Shown: positions 53,624 through 63,014, numbered from the stretch's first letter. The stretch: 64,000 nucleotides of DNA from CAWKEY01 sp963848675 (GCA_963848675.1 CAWKEY010000036.1:224098-288097), one strand, 5' to 3'. Notes: generated from the sequence alone by a model not told the origin. Program-made: numbers and translations.

Positions 53624-54388
53624 TCACTCATAAAGAATCCTGAGTGTATTTGCATATAAGTTCCATAATCCCAAAAAGCTAATAAGGACCAGACCGCCGC
53701 CGACCCAGCGCTTAAACAGCAAATCATTACGCATAATGGCGTTATGCGTTTTCAAGCCCAGCATATGGCCTATGGCGGCAATCGGTAAAAGCGTCAGCGC
53801 CGCTAGAAAATGCAAATCAACCGATAGAGCAATGAACGTCGTCATTTTGATGCTTACCAGGATGAACCATAATACAAACAAGGTATCGCGTAATTTGTGC
53901 CTGCTGACATTTCGCATGTAGACGGCCACCATCAACGGCGCCCCGGTCAAGGATGTGCCGGCGACATATCCCCCTATAACCAGCAGCACTCTATCCTTCC
54001 AGATATGACGGCTTTCAATGGCTCGGTTGAGTAACCAGGTAAAACCATAAAACAAGGTGATCGAATAAATAAAGCTATTCAGCCATAAGATCGGCAGGTT
54101 CACTAGGCCGAATACGCCTACGATCGCGGGAGGAATAATGTACATCGAAGAGTACCGCAAATACTGCCAGTCGACATTATGCAAACGGGTACTCAGGGTC
54201 AAGCTGGAAAAAAACAGTAAATGCACACTGATGATGGGTAACCATAAAAGCGGATTATCCTGCACGAATAACATCAGCGGCAATCCTAATGCAGCGCCAC
54301 CAAAACCAAGCCCTGTCCGCACAAAGCCGGTCCAAACGAACACCAGAGCAATGGACAGCATTTGGTAAAGAGAGAAATCCAGTAACAT
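53624..54388 (-). CDS. TSUP family permease (TauE/SafE-like)
   Basis: 254 residues and about eight membrane helices. The N-terminal LGFGGAALGLPLML and the mid-protein GGYVAGTSLTGAPLMVAVYM are the paired repeat motifs of the TSUP sulfite/organosulfonate exporter family. Substrate cannot be told from the sequence. Confidence 0.88.
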   Translation of the reverse strand: MLLDFSLYQMLSIALVFVWTGFVRTGLGFGGAALGLPLMLFVQDNPLLWLPIISVHLLFFSSLTLSTRLHNVDWQYLRYSSMYIIPPAIVGVFGLVNLPILWLNSFIYSITLFYGFTWLLNRAIESRHIWKDRVLLVIGGYVAGTSLTGAPLMVAVYMRNVSRHKLRDTLFVLWFILVSIKMTTFIALSVDLHFLAALTLLPIAAIGHMLGLKTHNAIMRNDLLFKRWVGGGLVLISFLGLWNLYANTLRILYE

Positions 54389-54758
54389 GATTTAAAAATA
54401 GTCTGCTGTATTTTGAGTAAGCGTTTCGGCTTTTAGCTATTTGTTCATCATGCCATCATTTTGAAAGTTCATGAAAAATTTGACAAAAATAACAGCGTTT
54501 AAATTAGATCCATTTTAGCAATACAACCAGCTATGAACCCATTCTGACGGCCAGCTTTGGCCGTGAGTCGCCCACCATAACTGAATCACTGAAGGTCAGC
54601 CATCCGGAAATTCTTGCGTCAGCAGCCGACCCCTATGTATAGTGGCCAAGTATGCATAGGGGTCGCTATGTATAGCTATCCATAACGACCCAAAAGCGAC
54701 ATTCGAAGCTATGCGCTCAATGTCGGGTGGGATTCAAAGAGCTGCCATTAAAGCTCCG
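54389..54758. other. Spacer left of the brnTA module
   Basis: About 370 AT-rich bases with no gene; its right part holds the first of two palindromic repeats that flank brnTA. Confidence 0.4.
54661..54690. repeat. Palindromic repeat flanking brnTA, left copy
   Basis: 30 bases, GGTCGCTATG at one end and CATAACGACC at the other with TATAGCTATC between; differs from the right copy (55430-55459) by one base. Similarity continues about 15 bases further (CATTCG). Confidence 0.65.
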
Positions 54759-55028
54759 CTAATGTGTGCCGCTTGCGGCGTCACCATTGAGCGGTTTGTT
54801 AGCCGCTTCAGCTTTCAATCGCTCAACCAGCCAGACCTTGATGATCGATTGCCGGGTAACTCCAATACGAGCCGCTTCACGATCTAACGACTCCACAACC
54901 CAGGCAGGAAAGTCGACATTTATGCGCTTCTGTTCCTGGTTGATACGACGCGCAGTGGACAGATCAAGATCGTCAATGATGTCCCTGTTTCCCAGGTCAA
55001 ATTTCTTGTCAAAATCTTTAGCCTTCAT
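54759..55028 (-). CDS. brnA: BrnA-family antitoxin
   Basis: 89 residues. STARRINQEQKRINVDFPAW and VESLDREAARIGVTRQSIIK, then VWLVERLK form the ribbon-helix-helix domain typical of BrnA, which represses its operon and neutralises BrnT. The gene lies downstream of brnT and overlaps it by 11 bases, as expected. The toxin partner is nonsense-mutated. Confidence 0.85.
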   Translation of the reverse strand: MKAKDFDKKFDLGNRDIIDDLDLSTARRINQEQKRINVDFPAWVVESLDREAARIGVTRQSIIKVWLVERLKAEAANKPLNGDAASGTH

Positions 55029-55281
55029 ACAGCTCTACCTCTTTTTTGCGGGAACGCCTCACAGAAATGAGCCGAATTTTTCCGTTTCTGTAGGTGACGA
55101 CAGCAGACCAATGTTTTCGGCTGAGAAGACCGATGACAAGGAACCGAGGCTCATCGTCCGATTTTGCCCGGATTTCCAGCAAATCGGGGTCATTTCACAG
55201 CGCTTGGGCCACCAGAAAGTCAATTCCATGCTTTTCCTGATTGGCTGCGCTCTTGTCGACATCGTACTCGAAGTCGTTCAT
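55018..55281 (-). pseudogene. brnT: BrnT-family toxin with premature TGA
   Basis: Reading from ATG 55281: MNDFEYDVDKSAANQEKHGI, DFLVAQAL, TGA at 55195-55197 (codon 29), then NDPDLLEIRAKSDDEPRFLV, IGLLSRKHWSAVVTYRNGKI and RLISVRRSRKKEVELYEG. This is a complete BrnT (RelE-fold ribonuclease) except that the conserved Trp of ALWNDP is a stop (TGG to TGA). No other lesion is visible, so loss is probably recent. Confidence 0.85.
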
Positions 55282-55429
55282 GAGTATAAATTATTCTTTT
55301 TTTACTCATTTGGCAAGGAGGAAGGCAGAACAATCCTGGGTCTTGCAATCAAGTATATATGGCTAAACTGCCAGGCAGCTATCCATTAAACTGCGGTCAC
55401 TGACGGTCGAAACGCAGCAGTCCGCAAAT

Positions 55430-55459
55430 GGTCGCTATGTATAGCTATCCATAGCGACC
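55430..55459. repeat. Palindromic repeat flanking brnTA, right copy
   Basis: GGTCGCTATGTATAGCTATC then CATAGCGACC: a 10-bp-arm palindrome in the same orientation as the left copy. The two bracket about 740 bases containing only brnTA. The rest of the spacer 55282-55575 shows no gene. Confidence 0.65.
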
Positions 55460-55575
55460 CTTAAGAGCCATTCGCCTTTTAGCTACAAATGACAGCCAAT
55501 CAACAGAAAGCGGACACTCGATTTTAGGCGACCACCTGGATCTGGCGGCTAAAAACCGTCATTGACTTAAGAAGA

Positions 55576-56626
55576 CTTGATTAGCAAGATGCTTCAGCTG
55601 ATCGAAGCCAGGCGTCTGGGCGAGGTCCGACAGCGATGGCGGCCACGAGAAGACGCCTCGGGAGCGTATCGAGCTGGAAACGACGGTTGAAGCGATAGGC
55701 GAACGCCGCCAAATAACGCGAGGCATACTTTGCGAAATCAAAGGCGTGATAAGCCCCACCCAGGCTGGTTTTTAGGTTGCCCAGTACGGTGTTGAGCCAC
55801 AGGAACTCTGGCAGGTCTTTGGGTTTGCGGCCACCGATGATGATCGCGTGGTGTTGGCAACCCGCCTCGGTTACCGCCGCAAAACAGGCCAAACCGTCAG
55901 AAAGCACTGCACATCCGGAAGCAAGGTTAGTTTTAGCCCAGTCGGCAATGGCCTTGCTGGTAAAGCCGGAGACTGGCGTTAACTTGACGCGCAAGGGATG
56001 CCCTTCGTCATCGAAGGCAAGCGCCGCCACAAAGGGGACTTTGTTTTCAGAACCCCGGCCGGCCTTGCCACCACTGAGCTCACCACCGAAGTAAGCATCA
56101 TCGACTTGGACTTGGCCGCTGAGAGTGTAATGCGTTTCCCGATCCGACATGGCTTCCATGAGCTTGTGCTGAATAAGCCATGCCGTGGGATAACTGACGC
56201 CCAGATAGCGCATCAGAGCCAATGCGGACAAGCCGGTCTTGGCTTGGCTGATGAAGTAAATCGCCAAGAACCAAAGGGTCAGCGGTAGTTTGGTACTTTG
56301 GAAGAGCGTCCCGGCGATGAGCGACGTTTGATGTCGACACGCTTGGCACTGAAACATGTTGTGCGATCCGACTTTAAATACGCTATGCCCCGTGTGCGTG
56401 CAGCGAGGGCAAACAAAGCCTCGAGGCCATCGTGCTTGTTCTAACGCGGCCTCACATTGTGCTTCGGTACCGAAGTCTTTGAGAAACTCAGGCATCGACA
56501 AGCCCGGTTGGAACTGAATGCGATTCATTGGCATGACAACACCCTCTTTTAAAAGACTAAATGTCCACTATACGCCGTCCAGCGTCGTCATGCTTATGTC
56601 TTGGCTGAAGCATCTTGCTAATCAGG
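55576..56626. mobile_element. IS1595-family insertion sequence
   Basis: 1051 bases. The terminal inverted repeats share a perfect 21-bp core, TGATTAGCAAGATGCTTCAG plus C (55578-55598; complement at 56604-56624). An exact 8-bp target duplication TAAGAAGA flanks it (55568-55575, 56627-56634), the size expected for IS1595. Confidence 0.92.
55581..56534 (-). CDS. IS1595-family transposase
   Basis: 317 residues. N-terminal zinc ribbon (FVCPRCTHTGHSVF, FQCQACRHQTS), then the DDE-type domain of the ISXO2 group: VQVDDAYFGGELSGGKAGRG, AVLSDGLACFAAVTEAGCQH and LGNLKTSLGGAYHAF. It appears full length; the C-terminus runs into the left inverted repeat. Confidence 0.92.
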   Translation of the reverse strand: MPMNRIQFQPGLSMPEFLKDFGTEAQCEAALEQARWPRGFVCPRCTHTGHSVFKVGSHNMFQCQACRHQTSLIAGTLFQSTKLPLTLWFLAIYFISQAKTGLSALALMRYLGVSYPTAWLIQHKLMEAMSDRETHYTLSGQVQVDDAYFGGELSGGKAGRGSENKVPFVAALAFDDEGHPLRVKLTPVSGFTSKAIADWAKTNLASGCAVLSDGLACFAAVTEAGCQHHAIIIGGRKPKDLPEFLWLNTVLGNLKTSLGGAYHAFDFAKYASRYLAAFAYRFNRRFQLDTLPRRLLVAAIAVGPRPDAWLRSAEASC

Positions 56627-56634
56627 TAAGAAGA

Positions 56635-57065
56635 TTAAAACCAGGCCTCTATGCTCTTTATTCCTGACTATTTTACTCAGTAGATATTTAATTTATTTTG
56701 TGATTTACTTCACAAATAATAAAAGCGCCAAACCTATCGTAAGGTAGGGACAGAAAGTTACGGATCCTCTGATCCAGGAAAGCCGGACTGCCGAAGATGA
56801 CCATCGTTATGGCCATACTAGGGAGTCCGGCTTTTTTTTGTTTCGCGTAAAAGCTGATTTGTGTCCAAATGCCGGGCCAGGTTGTTTCAAATATTAAGAA
56901 GAAAATAAGAATCACTAACTCGAGGGGTGTAATAAAAAGAAATCTACAACATCGGCGCGAGTTAAACATATTAGGAGCGATGTATGCAAAGGGTGAAGGT
57001 GTAAAGAAATAAGGACAGTCGCCAAGCCGCAGCTTGATACTGCAAGTCTGCTGGACAAGGACAAG
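56635..57065. other. Spacer between IS1595 and the giant gene
   Basis: No intact gene; contains a strong plus-strand terminator (56780-56839) whose gene is not evident. Probably cut by the IS insertion or earlier loss. Confidence 0.4.
56780..56839 (+). terminator. Rho-independent terminator
   Basis: AAGCCGGACT (56780-56789) pairs with AGTCCGGCTT (56824-56833), followed by a run of Ts. The 34-base loop can fold further. Confidence 0.75.
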
Positions 57066-57202
57066 CTTCTGCCCAACACAATTTGGCATGCACCGAGCAC
57101 TAACGCCTTAGTCACAGCGAACACAGCGTCCACGGCCCGCGAATTTTCGATGGACTGGGTGACGGTGCAGGTAACATACGAACAGAAGAAGGGAACATTA
57201 TG
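57066..57202 (+). pseudogene. Remnant A: C-terminal scrap of a paralogue of the giant protein
   Basis: Translates as LLPNTIWHAPSTNALVTANT, ASTAREFSMDWVTVQVTYEQ, KKGTL and stop. The first half matches the beginning (FLAPTTNAAVTSNAG) and the second half the very end (SSTARDFSLDWVTVRVTYQ) of the C-terminal domain of the next gene. So an upstream paralogue survives only as an internally deleted last domain. Its stop overlaps the next ATG. Confidence 0.7.
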
Positions 57203-60200
57203 AAAACTATAAAAAAACGTGAATGCATAACTCGATTTTGGTTTCTGTTGCTGGTGGGGCTGTTGGGCGGGCATGGACTCAGTGGCCATGCAGCGAATCC
57301 GGAGCCAGCCGGCTGGTACGCGGGTGATATGCATGTGCATCGCAGTTGTGGAGGGTCTCCCGAAGCGGTATCGAGCCTATACAGCAAGATGAGCACCAAC
57401 GACCTGGCTGCCATTTCGTTGCTGGCAGATATGGGCAATGGTGAGGTTCAAAACCCTGTTACCGATCTGCCGCTTGTGAATGGACAAGATGCTTCTGTTT
57501 CGACCCCTGGCCGGATCGTACATTGGGATGCAGAATGGCATTGGGATGCGACGTATGGACAGTACGATCATCAGGCCTTGGGAGGGCATGTGGTAGCGCT
57601 TGGGCTTAGCGGGGCTGAACAGATATGGGAGGAGTACACGCATCCGATTTTCAATTGGGCGCATCAGCGGAATGGTATCGCCGGGTTTGTCCATATGCAA
57701 TATCTGGATGATGGCATTCCGCAGAGCCTGAATTGCTGTATTCCGATTGAATATCCGGTCGAAGTGGCTTTGGGTACGGCTGACTTTATAGCGGAAGATG
57801 TTACCGGCAGCGATTTCGCTATTCAGGCCTATTACCGCCTGCTCAACAACGGTTTTCGGCCGGGTTTCGCTGCCGGTACGGATTATCCCTGCGGGGTTTC
57901 ACAGTTAGGCTCGTTATTGACCTATGTACAGGTTGCCGGGGGCCAGATGACTTACCGCAACTGGATCGAGGGTATCAAGCAGGGCAGGACAGTGGTATCG
58001 CGAAATGGCCATAACGAGTTTCTGAATTTGACGGTGAATAACACCGCAACGCCCGGGGATGAAATCAAGTTAACGAGTAGCAGCAGTGTTCAAGTGACGA
58101 TTACCTGGACGGCGAAACAGAATCTGACCGGGACAATTGAGTTGATGCAGAACGGCGTTGTTGTGGAAAGCATGCAAGCATCGGTTACGTCGAGTACTCC
58201 TGTGAGTAGGACGACGATGGTTGATTTCGCTAAGAGTGGGTGGCTGGCTGCACGAAGAATGGGCAGCAACGGGCATCAGTTACAAACTGGCGCCGTGTTT
58301 GTAACGGTAAACGATGCGCCTGTCCGTGTGAGTGCAACTGATGCAGAGTTTTATGTGCAATGGATGGACAACTTGTTAGAGAAGACGTCTCTGGGAGGAT
58401 CCTGGAGCTCATATTTCGATAAAAGTCTATCTGCAGCGCAAGCGCGGTACCGAGCTGCGAAGGCGATCTATCAGCAAATTGCCTCAGAAGCGGGTGCAAC
58501 GCCGCAGCCGCTCGCCATAACCTCGACCTCTCTGCCCGATGGAATACTGGGTTTCACCTACTCGGCGACGCTGGCGGCAGGTGGCGGAAATACCCCATAC
58601 TCCTGGTCGATCACCAGCGGGTTACCCCCCGGCCTGACGTTAAACAACAACAGCGGGGCCATTACCGGGACTCCGACTATGGCTGGATACTACAGCTTCA
58701 CCGTCCAGGTGAGCGATGCCGGCAACCCCGGACAAAATGTGACCAAAGCGCTCAGCATCACTATTGCTGCCACACCGCCGGTAGTAAGCACCATCTGGCC
58801 AACCTCGGCAACCCCTTCTGTAGCAGCCGACCCAGATACCTCGGCGGCTGAGCTGGGCGTGAAATTCCGCTCCAGTCTCAACGGCTTCATTACCGGTATT
58901 CGCTTTTACAAGGGCACCACCAATACGGGTACCCACATCGGGAGCCTGTGGGACAGTAGTGGGAACCTGCAGGCCCAGGCGACCTTTATTAATGAAACCG
59001 ATTTGGGCTGGCAGCAGATCAGCTTTTCTACCCCGGTGGCCATCACAGCCAACACAACCTATGTGGCGTCCTACCATGCGCCCAATGGGCATTACTCAGT
59101 TAATGAAGGGTATTTTGCCAGCACGGGTTTCACTAATGGGCCGTTGTATGCTTTACGCGATGGAGAAAGTGGCGGCAATGGCGTGTACAGCTATGGTTCC
59201 GTGGCCTTCCCCTCCAACACCTACCAAGCCAGCAATTACTGGGTGGATATTGTGTTCCAGCCTGCTGGTGTGGTGCCGACGCTGACGGCCATCACGCTGA
59301 CGCCGGCGAACCCCAGCATTTCGGTCGGAGCGACGCAGCAGTTCACGGCCACCGGTACTTACTCGGATGGAACGACTCAGAATCTCACCAGTCAAGTGAC
59401 GTGGACTTCTGCGACCCCGGTGGTGGCGACCATCAATGCGACCGGATCAGCGACGGGAGTGAGCGCCGGTACCAGCACGATCTCGGCGAACATCAACGGA
59501 ACGACCGGGAGCACCGTCCTGACTATTCAAGCAGCTCCGCTCACCATTACCACGGATTCGCTGCCAAGCGGAACGTTGGGGCTGACGTATTCGGCCAGCG
59601 TGGAGGCAACCGGCGGGGTTTCCCCGTATAATTGGTCAATAGGCATTGGTGCGCTGCCTAACGGGTTGACTCTGAACCCCGTTACCGGGGCGATCACCGG
59701 GACCCCCACCACGGCCGTGACCGAGAACTTCACGGTCAAGGTGAGCGATGCTAGCAGTCCAACAGTCCAAACCGCGAGCAAAGCCTTGAGTCTCACCGTG
59801 CAGTCTGTCGCCGCGGCAGCCATCGCCGTGGATACTGTCGCTTTCCGAGATGCCCGAGGCACCGTCACGACGCCTGCGTTCAGCACCGCGGGAGCCAACG
59901 AACTGCTGCTGGCTTTCGTGGCTTCGGATGGGCCTACTGCTGCGGGTTCACAGACAGTGACAGTCAGCGGCGCCGGTCTGACCTGGACGTTGGTTCGGCG
60001 GACGAACAACCAGGCGGGCACTTCGGAAGTGTGGCGTGCATTCGCCCCTGCCGCCTTGACGAACGTCACTGTGCAATCCCTGCCGGCGCAATCAGGCTAT
60101 GACCAGTCGCTCACCGTCTTGGCCTTGACGGGGGCAAGCGGCGTAGGGGCTTCTGCCGGGGCTTCTGCCGCCTCCGGAGCCCCCAGCGTTACGCTCACGA

Positions 60201-61504
60201 CCACCGGGTCAAAAGCCTGGGTATTCGGGGTAGGCAACGACTGGGACGGCGCGGTGGCTCGCACCTTGGGTACGGGCCAGACGATGGTCCACCAATGGGT
60301 GGATACGCCGGTCGGCGACACCTTCTGGGTACAGCAGTTGAGCAATGCAGTTGCGGCCGCAGGGACAGCGGTGACCATCAGCGATACTGCGCCGACCACA
60401 AATCGGTGGAATCTTACCGCCGTCGAGGTTGTACCGGGCACCCTTGCGGCGTTGCAGTCGATTGCCGTGACGCCAACTACACCTACGATTCAGGCGGCAA
60501 CGACCCAGCAGTTTACGGCCACCGGCACTTACTCGGATGGAACTACACAGAACCTTATGAGCCAAGTGACTTGGGCCTCGGCGACCCCAGCGGTGGCGAC
60601 CATCAGTGCGTCGGGACTAGCGACGGGATTGAGCATCGGCGCAAGTACGATCTCTGCCACATTCAGCGGAATCACCGGGAGCACCGTGCTGACCGTAGAA
60701 GCCCCTCCTCTCGCCATTAACACGGCCTCGCTACCAGGCGGAACGGTCGGACAGGCGTATTCGTTAAGCTTGGCGGTGAGCGGAGGGGTTCCACCGTATA
60801 GCTGGTCAATCAGCTCCGGTTCGCTACCGGCTGGTCTGAGTCTGAATGCCGATACCGGGGCAATCACCGGCACGCCCGCCAGTGCAGGGCTGTCGAGCTT
60901 CACGGTCCAAGTAAGCGATGCCAGCAGTCTTACTAGCCAAATCGCGAGCAAGGCTCTTAGCATTACCATCGCGAATGCCGTTACGAACACTGGCTTCCTG
61001 GCGCCGACCACCAATGCGGCAGTCACGAGCAACGCCGGCGACAACAACGGCTTCCAGACCACCCCCGCCAATGCTTACGGCGACGATGGTCTGTTCGCCG
61101 TAGACACGAATAGTGGCACCAACACGAATACATCATGCACCAATAACGGTAAAGACAAGCATATCTACCGCGATTACGGCTTCGAATTGGCGAGCGCCGC
61201 GGCAATCAAGGGCATCGAAGTCCGCTTGGATGCCAAGGTCGATAACGCCGCCAACGCACCAAAGATGTGTGTGCAGCTATCCTGGAACGGCGGCTTGACA
61301 TGGACGGCAGCCAAGAGCACGGCGACCCTGACCACTGCAGAGGCCACATATATTTTGGGCGGCGCTGCCGATATCTGGGGACACATTTGGGCTGTGGATG
61401 ATTTCTCGAACACCAACTGCCGCGTACGCGTCATCAACGTAGCCTCGTCCACGGCCCGTGACTTTTCGTTGGATTGGGTAACAGTAAGGGTGACATACCA
61501 ATAG
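57200..61504 (+). CDS. 1434-residue secreted PHP-like / Ig-like multidomain protein
   Basis: Signal peptide to about 31 (SGHA|ANP). Residues 32-400 are a PHP/CehA-McbA-like metal-dependent domain: GWYAGDMHVHRSCGG (D43, H45, H47) and later FAAGTDYPCGVSQLG. Then, roughly, He_PIG (435-525), a DUF4082-like jelly-roll (530-692, ELGVKFRSSLNGFITGIRFY), BIG2 (695-775), He_PIG (777-873), a beta-rich unit (874-1080), BIG2 (1081-1167), He_PIG (1171-1263) and a C-terminal domain ending LDWVTVRVTYQ. BIG2 and He_PIG copies are close repeats. Likely an exported or surface enzyme with adhesive modules; substrate unknown. A good AAGAAGGGAACATT site precedes the ATG. Confidence 0.8.
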   Translation: MKTIKKRECITRFWFLLLVGLLGGHGLSGHAANPEPAGWYAGDMHVHRSCGGSPEAVSSLYSKMSTNDLAAISLLADMGNGEVQNPVTDLPLVNGQDASVSTPGRIVHWDAEWHWDATYGQYDHQALGGHVVALGLSGAEQIWEEYTHPIFNWAHQRNGIAGFVHMQYLDDGIPQSLNCCIPIEYPVEVALGTADFIAEDVTGSDFAIQAYYRLLNNGFRPGFAAGTDYPCGVSQLGSLLTYVQVAGGQMTYRNWIEGIKQGRTVVSRNGHNEFLNLTVNNTATPGDEIKLTSSSSVQVTITWTAKQNLTGTIELMQNGVVVESMQASVTSSTPVSRTTMVDFAKSGWLAARRMGSNGHQLQTGAVFVTVNDAPVRVSATDAEFYVQWMDNLLEKTSLGGSWSSYFDKSLSAAQARYRAAKAIYQQIASEAGATPQPLAITSTSLPDGILGFTYSATLAAGGGNTPYSWSITSGLPPGLTLNNNSGAITGTPTMAGYYSFTVQVSDAGNPGQNVTKALSITIAATPPVVSTIWPTSATPSVAADPDTSAAELGVKFRSSLNGFITGIRFYKGTTNTGTHIGSLWDSSGNLQAQATFINETDLGWQQISFSTPVAITANTTYVASYHAPNGHYSVNEGYFASTGFTNGPLYALRDGESGGNGVYSYGSVAFPSNTYQASNYWVDIVFQPAGVVPTLTAITLTPANPSISVGATQQFTATGTYSDGTTQNLTSQVTWTSATPVVATINATGSATGVSAGTSTISANINGTTGSTVLTIQAAPLTITTDSLPSGTLGLTYSASVEATGGVSPYNWSIGIGALPNGLTLNPVTGAITGTPTTAVTENFTVKVSDASSPTVQTASKALSLTVQSVAAAAIAVDTVAFRDARGTVTTPAFSTAGANELLLAFVASDGPTAAGSQTVTVSGAGLTWTLVRRTNNQAGTSEVWRAFAPAALTNVTVQSLPAQSGYDQSLTVLALTGASGVGASAGASAASGAPSVTLTTTGSKAWVFGVGNDWDGAVARTLGTGQTMVHQWVDTPVGDTFWVQQLSNAVAAAGTAVTISDTAPTTNRWNLTAVEVVPGTLAALQSIAVTPTTPTIQAATTQQFTATGTYSDGTTQNLMSQVTWASATPAVATISASGLATGLSIGASTISATFSGITGSTVLTVEAPPLAINTASLPGGTVGQAYSLSLAVSGGVPPYSWSISSGSLPAGLSLNADTGAITGTPASAGLSSFTVQVSDASSLTSQIASKALSITIANAVTNTGFLAPTTNAAVTSNAGDNNGFQTTPANAYGDDGLFAVDTNSGTNTNTSCTNNGKDKHIYRDYGFELASAAAIKGIEVRLDAKVDNAANAPKMCVQLSWNGGLTWTAAKSTATLTTAEATYILGGAADIWGHIWAVDDFSNTNCRVRVINVASSTARDFSLDWVTVRVTYQ

Positions 61505-61518
61505 AAGAAGGTAACGTT

Positions 61519-61650
61519 ATAGATACCATTCGAAGGCATGAATGGCTGATCGGATTGTGGTCTCTGCTGTTGGGTCAGCAGGGATTCATCGCTCAGGCAA
61601 CGGGTCTGGAGTCCCTCATCTGGTAGGTCGGCTATATGCGCATTATCGCC
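61519..61650 (+). pseudogene. Remnant C: N-terminal scrap of another paralogue
   Basis: Directly after the giant gene, an ATA in place of ATG begins DTIRRHEWLIGLWSLLLGQQ, GFIAQATGLESLIW, TAG, VGYMRI. This parallels MKTIKKRECITRFWFLLLVG ... AANPEPAGWYAGDMHVH at the start of the intact gene, including the signal peptide and first metal motif region. The preceding AGAAGAAGGTAACGTT copies its ribosome site. Dead: no start codon, a nonsense codon, truncated. Confidence 0.7.
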
Positions 61651-62013
61651 GGCATACCAAGTAAGTTGGGTGAGCAAAAACGAAGCATTGCCCAGAAGAG
61701 TCTATCGACCCATATTTCCGAATGACAACTTACTAAAAGAGAGCAGACAATCGATTCTTGGCGAACATCTGGGTTTATCCGAAGGGTTGACGCCTAACGA
61801 ATAAGGTTAGATTGTGCGAGCGATAGCGAGCCACAATCTGAACCGGTTGTTGGACAAGCTCGGCGATAGTCGATGCAGACTATTAGTATAAGAAAATATC
61901 TTTTCAGATTTTGTGGGTTGCGGCGAGGAATCTAAAGCCGCATTTCGTAAGGACAAGCCAAAAGCCTTGTTTTGGTAACGCCTTTAGCGGAGGGTGATGA
62001 TTAAAGGTGGACT
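61651..62013. other. Spacer before the IS982 pair
   Basis: No gene recognised. A 29-base stretch at 61746-61774 matches 55513-55541 at 23 positions, suggesting a dispersed sequence present on both sides of this accessory block. Confidence 0.35.
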
Positions 62014-63014
62014 ATAATGTGAATTAAGAGCTGACACGTAAGAAATTCCAAAAAAACATGGCAGCGGCTAACTTGCCGAAAACATGAACCATCAGGCCAT
62101 TGTATGACCGCACTTTACCAGCACATTCAATGCCTGTTTTCTCTTCAATCCACCCGAACAATGTTTCAATAGGCTGGCGAACACGGGAGATGGCAGTGGA
62201 AAGCCATCGGTCTTGTGGCTCTAAATATTTTTGACCTTTGTTTTTTTTGACTGGGGTTAATACTGTCAAGTTCTGATTTTCTTTTACCTCTTCTGCATCA
62301 GGCCGCTGGTAAGCTTTATCGCCATAGAGTTCATTATCAACAAGTTCAGGTCGGATTTGCTCGAATATTTTTCCATCGTGATGGCTTGCTCCGGTTACCC
62401 CGATATATTCAGGGCTGGGCAATGTGCCTTTTTGGCTACGCCCAACCACATGAACTCGAACGCCGTAATAGTATAATTTTTTGGTTGAACAATAGCCCGC
62501 ATTAGCAAGTTCTTGAGCGACGCAAGCTTTAAAGCGATGGCCTTGTTTAGCTAAAGCGACTGGAAACGAGTCCATCAACCAAACACTTTTTGGGTTTTGG
62601 CTGACTTGGTCTTGCTGAATCATTTCCAACAAGGGAGCAAAAACATCGGCGACCTTATTTAACCGTTGCACATACGCGGTATAGCTCGGCAACAGTGGAA
62701 ACCAGTCGCGTAAATGGCGATCAGCATAATCATAAGTCTTTTTTATTTCTCTGTTTTTGTCGATCACACCAAAAAGATAAAGCGTAATGACTTCTTCGTC
62801 AGAAAAACTGAGATCAGCATAATTGCTCATTCGTTGACTATAGACCCACAAGTGATTCTGATAATGTTTGCATACATAAAGATAAATTGTTATTAATTGA
62901 TCTTGCCAGTTCATTGGTTTCATAAAGATATTGAGGTGAGTTAGAGTCTTTTCTCATATCTTATTCATAACTCAATAAACGGGCTACTTTTTAGCTCTTA
63001 ATTCACATTATAAT
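62014..63014. mobile_element. IS982-family element, copy 1
   Basis: About 1.0 kb between terminal inverted repeats TATAATGTGAATTAAGAGCT (left) and its complement at 62995-63014. Carries an intact transposase. Joined head-to-tail to copy 2; the ends share the central TATA, so the exact boundary is ambiguous by a few bases. Confidence 0.88.
62024..62923 (-). CDS. IS982-family transposase (intact)
   Basis: 299 residues. SFSDEEVITLYLFGVIDKNR, VWLMDSFPVALAKQGHRFKA (first Asp), PELVDNELYGDKAYQRPDA (second Asp) and SRVRQPIETLFGWIEEKTGI (Glu) give the DDE set of IS982 enzymes. Confidence 0.92.
   Translation of the reverse strand: MKPMNWQDQLITIYLYVCKHYQNHLWVYSQRMSNYADLSFSDEEVITLYLFGVIDKNREIKKTYDYADRHLRDWFPLLPSYTAYVQRLNKVADVFAPLLEMIQQDQVSQNPKSVWLMDSFPVALAKQGHRFKACVAQELANAGYCSTKKLYYYGVRVHVVGRSQKGTLPSPEYIGVTGASHHDGKIFEQIRPELVDNELYGDKAYQRPDAEEVKENQNLTVLTPVKKNKGQKYLEPQDRWLSTAISRVRQPIETLFGWIEEKTGIECAGKVRSYNGLMVHVFGKLAAAMFFWNFLRVSS

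Noticed and set aside
59527..61071. Long minus-strand ORFs opposite the giant gene
   Set aside because: They arise from the repetitive GC-rich composition; the plus frame has clear domains and a signal peptide.
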